Assembly: GCA_040757065.1 (NCBI GenBank)
Contig: JBFLXR010000007.1
Coordinates: 59,442-123,441, forward strand
DNA: 64,000 nt
Origin: JBFLXR01 sp040757065
GTDB lineage: Bacteria; Pseudomonadota; Gammaproteobacteria; Burkholderiales; Gallionellaceae
Reading direction: 5' to 3'
The notes beneath the pieces were generated by a model. It searched no databases. It saw only the letters and a list, made by a program, of their open reading frames with translations, and was not told the origin of the DNA. Each line of letters starts with the position of its first letter. Positions within the stretch are counted from its first letter, which is position 1. Of this stretch, positions 57,814 to 64,000 are shown piece by piece. The translations under genes and the position numbers were made by a program.

Positions 57814-58553
57814 ATTTCGCCGATCTCGACATTGTCTGGCCCGCCTTTCTGGCGGGCGTGTTAGTGCTCACCACCCATGCTCCTTTCGGCATGCGGGTGC
57901 TGGCGCGCAATGTCATTTTCGCCGACCTCGCTGTCGCGCAAATCGCCGGGCTGGGAGCCTTCGCCGCGACAATCGGCGGCTACGGCGAAAATCCCCTCAT
58001 CACGCAGGCCGCCGCCGGGGTCAGCGCGCTGTGCGGCGGTTTGCTGCTCGCCCTCATTGAGCATTATTTGCACGACATCCGCGAAGCCTGCATCGGTTTG
58101 CTGTTCGTGCTGTCCGCCACCGCCGCCATCCTGCTCATGAGCGGCGACACCCACGCGGGCGAACACTTAAAGGATTTACTGACTGGACAAATTCTCTGGG
58201 TAAGCACACACCAACTGATCGTCACCGCCCTGCTGAGCGGCATCCTGCTGCTGCTCTGGCGCAAATTCGGCGAACACATCAGCCCGCTCGGTTTCTACAC
58301 GCTCTTCGCACTGGCTATCACCGCCTCGGTACAACTGGTCGGCGTGTATCTGGTGTTTGCCAGCCTGATCGTCCCTGCGCTTGCCACTTACCGCATTCAG
58401 CGCCGCCGCCTGCCGGTTGCCTTCGGCATCGGCTTCATCGGCTACGGCCTCGGCTTGTTGCTCTCGGTGTGGTACGACCTGCCCTCCGGTGCAGCGATCG
58501 TCTGGAGTATGGCGGCTGCCGGCGCGTTGGTTCTATTCGGGAAACGGGCGTAA
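57810..58553 (+). CDS. ZnuB-like metal ABC transporter permease
   Basis: 247 residues with about eight membrane segments. It is of the ABC-3 family that imports zinc, manganese or iron. Signature areas are VLTTHAPFGMRVLARNVIFADL at the start, HYLHDIREACIGLLFVLSAT, HAGEHLKDLLTGQILWV and VQLVGVYLVFASLIVPALAT. These support the DLLTG coupling loop. No ATPase gene lies upstream or downstream within the window. It is followed directly by the aroE promoter. Confidence 0.92.
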   Translation: MNFADLDIVWPAFLAGVLVLTTHAPFGMRVLARNVIFADLAVAQIAGLGAFAATIGGYGENPLITQAAAGVSALCGGLLLALIEHYLHDIREACIGLLFVLSATAAILLMSGDTHAGEHLKDLLTGQILWVSTHQLIVTALLSGILLLLWRKFGEHISPLGFYTLFALAITASVQLVGVYLVFASLIVPALATYRIQRRRLPVAFGIGFIGYGLGLLLSVWYDLPSGAAIVWSMAAAGALVLFGKRA

Positions 58554-58558
58554 CCCGG

Positions 58559-58564
58559 TATAAT
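58559..58564 (+). promoter_or_regulatory. -10 element of aroE, leaderless transcript likely
   Basis: A perfect TATAAT ends 7 bases before the aroE ATG, so transcription should begin at or next to the start codon. No ribosome-binding site precedes the ATG. Confidence 0.55.
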
Positions 58565-58571
58565 TCGCGGC

Positions 58572-59384
58572 ATGACGATCGACCAATACGCCGTTATCGG
58601 CCACCCCATTTCGCATAGCAAATCGCCGCTGATTCACACTCTGTTCGCCGAACAGACCCGGCAGAATATGCAATACCGTGCCATCGAGGCGCCGCTCGAC
58701 GGCTTTGCCGACACCATCGCCCGGCTGCGTGCAGAAGGCTATCAGGGTTGCAATATCACCGTGCCGTTTAAGTTCGAAGCGTTTCAACTAGCGACCGAAC
58801 GCAGCGAGCGCGCCCAACTGGCGGAGGCGGTAAACACCCTGAAATTCGACGGCAATACAGCCTATGGCGACAACACCGACGGCGCGGGATTGGTACGCGA
58901 CATTACCCATAACCTCGGCTTCGATTTGCGCGGCAAACGCGTCCTTCTAATGGGTGCAGGCGGGGCAGCCTACGGCGTGGCACTGCCTTTGCTGCAAGCG
59001 GGTGCGCATCTGACTATTGCCAACCGTACCGCCGACAAAGCGATCAAGCTCGCCGATGCCTGCGCCCCGTTCGGCAGCACGCAAGGTTGCGGCTACGAGG
59101 GCCTTGCCGGACAAACCTTCGATTGCGTAATCAACGCCACCTCCACCGGCCTGACCGGCGATCTGCCGCCGCTGCCGTCCGGCCTGTTTGCGCCCGGCGC
59201 ACTGGCCTACGACATGATGTACGGCAAGGAAACGCCGTTTATGCGCTTCGCCAAGGAACACGGTGCCGCACAAATTGCGGACGGCCTCGGCATGCTGGTC
59301 GAACAAGCCGCCGAAGCCTTCTTCGTCTGGCGCGGCGTGCGCCCGGAAACCGGACACGTACTGGAACAACTGCGCGCATTATGA
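58572..59384 (+). CDS. aroE: shikimate dehydrogenase
   Basis: 270 residues, NADPH enzyme of aromatic amino acid synthesis. The substrate loop is VIGHPISHSKSPLIHTLF. NITVPFKFEAF carries the catalytic Lys and VNTLKFDGNTAYGDNTDGAG follows, with Asp. The NADP motif is LLMGAGGAAYGVALPLL, then IANRTADKA. The C-terminus has AYDMMYGKETPF and GLGMLVEQAAEAF. The gene overlaps mtgA by 4 bases. Confidence 0.97.
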   Translation: MTIDQYAVIGHPISHSKSPLIHTLFAEQTRQNMQYRAIEAPLDGFADTIARLRAEGYQGCNITVPFKFEAFQLATERSERAQLAEAVNTLKFDGNTAYGDNTDGAGLVRDITHNLGFDLRGKRVLLMGAGGAAYGVALPLLQAGAHLTIANRTADKAIKLADACAPFGSTQGCGYEGLAGQTFDCVINATSTGLTGDLPPLPSGLFAPGALAYDMMYGKETPFMRFAKEHGAAQIADGLGMLVEQAAEAFFVWRGVRPETGHVLEQLRAL

Positions 59385-60076
59385 GTACGATCTGGCGTTG
59401 GTTCTGGCGCATCATCGGTGCGCTGCTTCTGCTGGTGTTGCTTTACCAGCTGTGGATTTTCGCGCATATTTGCTGGTGGATTAAATTCAATCCCTCTACC
59501 AGCGCGTTTATGGAAACCCGGCTGGAAATCATGCAGGAGAAAAAGCCTGAGGCCGAACTGCAACACCAGTGGGTGCCCTACGAAAAAATCTCCAATAACC
59601 TCAAGCGCGCAGTGATCGCCGCCGAAGATGCCAAATTCGTCGACCACGAAGGTTTCGATTGGGACGGCATCCAAAAGGCTTATGAAAAGAACCTGAAGAA
59701 AGGCAAAATCGTTGCGGGTGGCTCTACCATCAGCCAGCAACTCGCCAAGAATTTATTCCTCTCCTCCAAGCGCTCGCCGTTCCGCAAAGCCGAGGAAGCC
59801 GTCATCACCCTCATGCTGGAAGGCGTGATGGATAAACGCCGGATTTTCGAGATTTACCTCAACGTGATCGAATGGGGCAACGGCGTGTTCGGCGCCGAGG
59901 CCGCCGCCCGTCACTATTACCGCGTCAGCGCGTCGCAACTCTCGGCAGGCCAGGCCGCCAAACTGGCCGCGATGGTGCCCAACCCGCGCTATTACGACAG
60001 CCACCGCGAAGCACCCGGCCTGATGCGCAAAACCGGCATTATCTTAGGCCGGATGAATTCGGCGGATATTCCCTAA
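59381..60076 (+). CDS. mtgA: monofunctional biosynthetic peptidoglycan transglycosylase
   Basis: 231 residues. MtgA polymerises lipid II into glycan strands at the inner membrane. One N-terminal membrane segment (IIGALLLLVLLYQLWIF) is followed by a GT51 domain: AVIAAEDAKFVDHEGFDWDGI with the catalytic Glu, KGKIVAGGSTISQQLAKNLFL, and KRRIFEIYLNVIEWGNGVFGAE (core EIYLNVIEWG). No transpeptidase domain. It starts at the ATGA junction with aroE, a pair conserved in proteobacteria. Confidence 0.96.
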   Translation: MSTIWRWFWRIIGALLLLVLLYQLWIFAHICWWIKFNPSTSAFMETRLEIMQEKKPEAELQHQWVPYEKISNNLKRAVIAAEDAKFVDHEGFDWDGIQKAYEKNLKKGKIVAGGSTISQQLAKNLFLSSKRSPFRKAEEAVITLMLEGVMDKRRIFEIYLNVIEWGNGVFGAEAAARHYYRVSASQLSAGQAAKLAAMVPNPRYYDSHREAPGLMRKTGIILGRMNSADIP

Positions 60077-60088
60077 GTTCGAGCGGTT

Positions 60089-60523
60089 CTAATTGATCTG
60101 GCTGCCGCGCCCGATGCCGCGCTTGCCGGTGTTTTCGTCCACCCAGTTCAGCAGGACTATCGGCTTGGGCTGGCGCGGAATCAGTTCTTGCGAAACATAG
60201 TAGGTCTTCCCTTTGGCGGTATGCAGCGTCAGCGGCGTGGTACTCCATGAGGGTGAGCTGATCACGTGGTCGCCGGGGCTGACCACGACGCGGAAATAGC
60301 CGTAGGTCACCAGATTGCCCAGCGGTTTGTCGTCGAGCGAGATCGGCGTCGGCGTGGGGGTATCCACCCCGCCCAATTCGCGGTAGATGTAGATCACGGC
60401 TTTATCCGGCCCGGCCTGTGCCGCACCCGTAACCGCGCCCGGGGCAACCGGAGTTTGCGTGGCGGAACACGCTGCCAGCAGCAGTGCGAAACCGTACAGC
60501 ATCAAAGCAGTGAAGCGGCGCAT
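60089..60523 (-). CDS. DUF2846-type lipoprotein
   Basis: 144 residues. The signal ends in a lipobox (LYGFALLLAACS). The mature part has KAVIYIYRELGGVDTPTPTP, GNLVTYGYFRVVVSPGDHVI and KGKTYYVSQEL. This is the beta-sandwich pattern of DUF2846. It was assigned by eye. Function unknown. AAAGGAAA lies 8 bases upstream of the ATG at 60523; the frame is open upstream but only this start gives the lipoprotein signal. It converges with mtgA. Confidence 0.82.
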   Translation of the reverse strand: MRRFTALMLYGFALLLAACSATQTPVAPGAVTGAAQAGPDKAVIYIYRELGGVDTPTPTPISLDDKPLGNLVTYGYFRVVVSPGDHVISSPSWSTTPLTLHTAKGKTYYVSQELIPRQPKPIVLLNWVDENTGKRGIGRGSQIN

Positions 60524-60572
60524 CCGATTTCCTTTCTTCGTGAAAAACGAAAGCAGCATACTCCCGCGCCGG

Positions 60573-61598
60573 TCAGGAGGGCAAGCCCTCCAGAATCCGG
60601 CGTACCGGAGCGGGGATTCCCGCCTCCAGCGCGGCTTGCACGCTAAACCAGCGCCAACCGGCGGGTAATGCATTCCCTGCACTTTGCACGCGACCGTGAA
60701 GCGGCGCGAGGTGCAAGCGGAAATGCGTAAAGGTGTGGCTAAAACCCGGCAACCGTTCATGACTGATGAGTTGTAAGCCCGCTGCGGCACTGGCCTGCAA
60801 TGCTTCGGCTTCGGCGGCGAATTCCGGCAAGCTCCACAACCCGCCCCAGATGCCCTGCGCCGGACGCTTTTCCAGCACGATGCCCTGCTCACTTTGCAGC
60901 AACAAAAAGACCGTTTCTCTTTCCGGCAGGGTCTTGCGCGGCCGTGGCGCAGGAAAGGCGGCCACACGGTCTTCCAACCGGGCGCGACAGTCCTCCGCCA
61001 CCGGACAGATGCCGCAGCGCGGCTTGCTGCGCGCACACACCAGCGCCCCCAAATCCATCAAGCCCTGCGTGTAGGCTTCCACCCCGCTGGGGGGCAGCAA
61101 AGCTTCTGCCGCCTGCCACAACCGGCTTTCCACGCGCTTATCGCCCGGCCAGCCGGCAATCGCCTGATGGCGCGCCAGCACCCGCTTCACATTCCCATCG
61201 AGAATGGCACGACGCTGGCCGAAAGCAAACGCGCTGATCGCCGCCGCCGTAGACCGGCCGATGCCGGGCAGTGCCAGAATTGCATCGAAATCGTCTGGAA
61301 ACGCGCCGCCGTATTGCGCAACGATCTGCTGCGCTGCGCGGTGTAAATTGCGCGCCCGCGTGTAGTAGCCCAGCCCGCTCCAGTGCGCCAGCACCTCGTC
61401 TTCGTGCGCAGCCGCCAACACCGCAGGCGCAGGAAACCGTGCCATGAAACGTTGATAATACGGAATCACCGCTGCCACCTGCGTTTGTTGCAGCATGATT
61501 TCGGACACCCACACGCGGTAGGCATCGCCGCCCTGCCACGGCAGCCCGTGGCGGCCGTAGCGCTGCTGCCACGCAATTACACGAGACGAAAAACTCAC
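60573..61598 (-). CDS. mutY: A/G-specific adenine DNA glycosylase
   Basis: 341 residues. MutY removes adenine opposite 8-oxoguanine. Visible features are LPWQGGDAYRVWVSEIMLQQ with the catalytic Glu, LPGIGRSTAAAISAFA (helix-hairpin-helix), ILDGNVKRVLAR with the catalytic Asp, and the iron-sulfur cysteines CARSKPRCGICPVAEDC (6-2-5 spacing). A C-terminal NUDIX-like 8-oxoG recognition domain contains GLWSLPEF and FSHTFTHFRLHL. I prefer the GTG at 61598 (GGAG upstream, MSFSSRVIAW as in E. coli) to a TTG at 61625. Confidence 0.95.
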   Translation of the reverse strand: MSFSSRVIAWQQRYGRHGLPWQGGDAYRVWVSEIMLQQTQVAAVIPYYQRFMARFPAPAVLAAAHEDEVLAHWSGLGYYTRARNLHRAAQQIVAQYGGAFPDDFDAILALPGIGRSTAAAISAFAFGQRRAILDGNVKRVLARHQAIAGWPGDKRVESRLWQAAEALLPPSGVEAYTQGLMDLGALVCARSKPRCGICPVAEDCRARLEDRVAAFPAPRPRKTLPERETVFLLLQSEQGIVLEKRPAQGIWGGLWSLPEFAAEAEALQASAAAGLQLISHERLPGFSHTFTHFRLHLAPLHGRVQSAGNALPAGWRWFSVQAALEAGIPAPVRRILEGLPS

Positions 61599-61635
61599 TT
61601 CACTCCAGCCTTCGCATTCAAGCAAGGGGCAGAGT

Positions 61636-63744
61636 TTACTTGAAAATATTCTGCAATCCGCCTTTGAGTTGCTCTTGCAGCTTGGTTTTCACTTCTTCTT
61701 TTTTGGCTTCGACCTTCTGCTTGGCTGCATCGCCCACCATCGAACTGAAATCGAGGGTATATTTCAAATCGGCAAACGGCCCGCTGACGCGCACCGGCAC
61801 CGTGACACCGGAAAGATTATCCTTGCCGCCCTGTCCTTCGAGCGTTTTCACCAGCGTCGCTTTGGCGAGGTAGTTAATGCTGTCTTCGCCGATATTGATA
61901 TCGCCGTTGCCCGCCAGCCGCAGCAGCGGCGACTTCATGGCGAGGTCGTCGTTATGCGCCACCCCGTTGCTCACCTTAAACTTGCCTTTCAGCTCGCTGA
62001 AATCGGTCTTTTCATCCTTATTCGCACCTTGAGTTTGCGTCTTGCCGACCAGACTACCCGCCTCGCGCAGCTTCTTGGCAATATTGATGCCGCGTATCGC
62101 GCCATCGGCCAGATTCAGGCTCATCGCACCGTTCAATCCCTTTTTCAACGCACCGACGGTATTACCTTGCGTGGTGACATTCACCGCCACATTCCCCTTG
62201 CCCTCCAACGTGTCGAAACCGGCGGCATCTTTCAGCAGCGGAGCGACATTCACCCCGTTTAAATTCTGGTGAATCGCAAAGCCCGGCGTCGCTTGCGCGG
62301 CGTTTACCGTCACGCCGCCGTTCAAACTGCCCTGATACAAATTGGCCGAAAGCGGACTGACATTCACCACCCCGTTCTGCGCCTTCATTTCCAGCTTCAA
62401 CTGCGACAGTTTCACATTCGCCGCCTTCAGCGAACCGATGCGCAACGTACCTTCCAGATTCAACGATTTCAGCGCAGACAAATCGAACGGCTGCTCCGGC
62501 TCTTTCTTCTGCTGCGGCGACTTCGGCGGCAGATACAAATCCGCATCGAACTGATCCACCTCCGCGTCGAAATGAATCGCCGGCGGGCTGAAGCCATTCA
62601 CGGCCACCTTCGCCTTCACCTGACTTTGCAGCAACCCGCCCGCCAGATCCACCGAAACTTTCTGCTGCTTTGCATCGATTTGCACACTGCCTTTCAGCTC
62701 GCTGCTAATCGACTTATTCGGCAACTTCTCGCCGTTCGCCTGCACCGCCAGCACCAGCGGCGACAAGCTGAACTGCTGCGCCGCAGCATCGCCCGCCAGC
62801 GGCGCGGTCAGGCGCAGCTTAAACGCCTGCCCCGATTGCTTCACATCCACATCCAGCGCCAGCTTGTCGCCGGAAAAACGCGTCTTACTGAAATTCAGCG
62901 CCGGCAAATCCAGCTTGGCCTCGAACTGATTGCCGCCCTGCGTCCCGTTCGCCGTCAGCGCCAGCTTGTTCGCGGTATATTCCTGCGCGGCGAGATTCGC
63001 GCTGGCATCGCCGCTCGCCTTCAACGCCAGGCCGGTTATGCCCGCCGCCTCGCCGCTGGCATTCAAATCCAGCCCCTCGATGCGGTAAAACTTCTTATCC
63101 AGATCGAAAGTCAGCGTCGCCTTCACTGCCGTAGCCAGCGCCACCTTTGGCTGGTTCGCTTGCACGACGGCAGCGAAATCCACCTTGCTCGGCACCCCGT
63201 TGGCTATCCGCCCGGTCTTCAAGCGCACATCCTTCAAGGCATACTGCGCCCCGCTCGCCTCGTCGCGATAATCCAGCTCGGTTTTATCCACGCTCACCGC
63301 CGCGATGTCGAACTCCAGCTTGCTATCGCTCGGCTTACTCTCATCCTTACTCAGCAAATCGTCGATATTGGTTTTGCCGTCCTTAAACTTCACCAGATGG
63401 GCACGTAACCCGCTCACCGACACCTCATCCACCACCGCCCGGCCGGAAAACAACGGCACCAGCGCCAGCGAAACGCGCACATTCTCGACAGCAGCAAACT
63501 CTTGCGGATTTTCAAACTCGGAAAGCGCGACCTTACCCAGATTCGCGCCAATATTCGGAAAAAAACTCAGCTTAATATCGCCATCCAGCTTCAGCGTGCG
63601 GTGCTTCTTCTCCTGCACCGCCTGAATGATCTGCCCCTTATAGGCATTCGGATCGAACGTCGCGACCACATACCCCGCCACGCCCGCCGCCACCGCAACC
63701 ACCCCGCCGACCGACCATAAACCGTACTTCAGCGCTTTGTGCAT
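61636..63744 (-). CDS. AsmA-family envelope protein
   Basis: 702 residues. One N-terminal membrane segment (SVGGVVAVAAGVAGYVVATF) anchors a large periplasmic beta-rich region. The AsmA/TamB-like pattern is clear: FDPNAYKGQIIQAVQEKKHR, LKLDGDIKLSFFPNIGANLG, VENVRVSLALVPLFSGRAVV. Near the C-terminus, GALKKGLNGAMSLNLADGAIRGINI is the AsmA C-terminal motif (core LADGAIRGINI). Members help phospholipid transport between membranes or outer-membrane protein assembly. A perfect AGGAGG precedes the ATG. mutY lies 37 bases downstream on the same strand. Confidence 0.9.
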   Translation of the reverse strand: MHKALKYGLWSVGGVVAVAAGVAGYVVATFDPNAYKGQIIQAVQEKKHRTLKLDGDIKLSFFPNIGANLGKVALSEFENPQEFAAVENVRVSLALVPLFSGRAVVDEVSVSGLRAHLVKFKDGKTNIDDLLSKDESKPSDSKLEFDIAAVSVDKTELDYRDEASGAQYALKDVRLKTGRIANGVPSKVDFAAVVQANQPKVALATAVKATLTFDLDKKFYRIEGLDLNASGEAAGITGLALKASGDASANLAAQEYTANKLALTANGTQGGNQFEAKLDLPALNFSKTRFSGDKLALDVDVKQSGQAFKLRLTAPLAGDAAAQQFSLSPLVLAVQANGEKLPNKSISSELKGSVQIDAKQQKVSVDLAGGLLQSQVKAKVAVNGFSPPAIHFDAEVDQFDADLYLPPKSPQQKKEPEQPFDLSALKSLNLEGTLRIGSLKAANVKLSQLKLEMKAQNGVVNVSPLSANLYQGSLNGGVTVNAAQATPGFAIHQNLNGVNVAPLLKDAAGFDTLEGKGNVAVNVTTQGNTVGALKKGLNGAMSLNLADGAIRGINIAKKLREAGSLVGKTQTQGANKDEKTDFSELKGKFKVSNGVAHNDDLAMKSPLLRLAGNGDINIGEDSINYLAKATLVKTLEGQGGKDNLSGVTVPVRVSGPFADLKYTLDFSSMVGDAAKQKVEAKKEEVKTKLQEQLKGGLQNIFK

Positions 63745-64000
63745 GGCGACCTCCTGAAATCAAAATTCTTAGCAATTGGGCAACAGACCAAGTTAATGAG
63801 TTCACATCTTTTCATATTTTTTAGAAACTTGACATTTCAGCCCTTAACTCAAAACTCAATACTCTCTATCATGCGACGTCCCCCCGTTTTTCAGTAGCAC
63901 GGGGCTTTAGAGTCCGTGGGTAATATAACCGATTTTCCTACCAGTTGTGCTGCGTACGCCGAGGGCGTCAGGCCCCCCAGCGATCTCTTCGGTCGCTCTT
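63745..64000. other. gene-free edge region with AT-rich leader and several small hairpins
   Basis: 63745-63870 is clearly more AT-rich than the surroundings and probably contains the asmA promoter, but I cannot place it. From 63882 on there are three short stems: CCCCGT/ACGGGG (63882-63887, 63899-63904), ACGCC-GAG-GGCGT (63956-63968) and AGCGA/TCGCT (63979-63983, 63993-63997). A rightward frame is open from a GTG at 63916 to the edge (28 codons, no ribosome-binding site). This may be the start of a structured RNA, a mobile element or a gene; I cannot say which. Confidence 0.3.

Noticed and set aside
62269..63408. 379-codon plus-strand frame opposite the AsmA-like gene
   Set aside because: Extremely Arg/Gln/Leu-rich shadow of the AsmA coding strand.
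63829..63834. TTGACA as a rightward promoter near the window end
   Set aside because: No acceptable -10 lies 16-19 bases downstream.
1..64000. tRNA, rRNA, CRISPR arrays, transposases, integrases
   Set aside because: I read intergenic regions on both strands and saw no cloverleaf-like tRNA, no regular spaced repeats and no transposase or integrase motifs.

Overview
The window is a 64 kb chromosomal segment of a Gram-negative, moderately GC-rich betaproteobacterium. The evidence is the gene order glyA-nrdR-ribD-ribE-ribB-ribH-nusB-thiL-pgpA, the aat-bpt pair, lptM-lysA divergent from cyaY, lipid A, LPS-core and apolipoprotein genes, and a class 2 DHODH. A Nitrosomonadales/Gallionellaceae-like host is my inference from gene order and protein style, not from a search. 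I see no rRNA, tRNA, CRISPR array, insertion sequence or prophage. Coding density is very high, overlapping start/stop junctions are common, and no gene-free stretch exceeds about 260 bases.

Layout. 1-573: 5' part of a BcsB-like exopolysaccharide gene, cut by the window edge. 834-4883 (minus): glnS, usp, a GNAT acetyltransferase and cysS. 5045-7980 (plus): TPR protein, cyclophilin, lpxH, a DUF1330 protein and an alpha/beta hydrolase. 8036-9593: a MerR regulator with two TipAS-like domains and a stand-alone Rossmann protein, with several strong inverted repeats. 9618-17220 (minus): the long glyA-nrdR-rib-nusB-thiL-pgpA-nuclease operon, including a small repeat-built lipoprotein and a RibB fused to a degenerate RibA-like domain. 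17321-23260: pmbA, then plus-strand darP-esterase-aat-bpt-membrane protein-pyrD. 23323-29575 (minus): a small secreted protein, an RND efflux pump with its adaptor, lysA and lptM. 29624-31807 (plus): cyaY and a MASE1-PAS-GGDEF cyclase. 31809-39235 (minus): glyQ-glyS-gmhB-plsC-M48 peptidase, and SRPBCC-lnt-GIY-YIG. 39303-45930: DUF4197, a very large GGDEF-EAL protein, a cytochrome c and an EAL-CBS-GGDEF protein. 46114-48951: a chemoreceptor, phoU and sixA. 49031-52801: a histone-H1-like protein, an EF-hand protein, an RNase II-family exonuclease and a TonB-like protein. 52911-58553: an HD-GYP protein and a metal-uptake cluster (small CxxC protein, porin, substrate-binding protein, permease). 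58572-63744: aroE, mtgA, a lipoprotein, mutY and an AsmA-like protein. The last 250 bases hold no gene I can name.

How the genes work together. The core is housekeeping: aminoacyl-tRNA synthesis, riboflavin, one-carbon and thiamine metabolism, envelope lipid assembly and lysine/peptidoglycan supply. On top of this lies a concentration of cyclic-di-GMP proteins (one dedicated cyclase, two cyclase/phosphodiesterase composites, one HD-GYP phosphodiesterase, and BcsB at the edge). The observations most worth following are: two Pho-box-like promoters with identical geometry in front of a chemoreceptor and a lone phoU, suggesting phosphate-starvation-controlled taxis; a metal ABC-importer locus with no ATPase gene; a MerR/TipAS regulator with a classical MerR operator upstream and a perfect 16-bp hairpin inside its coding sequence; and a small lipoprotein of two tandem repeats inside the riboflavin operon.
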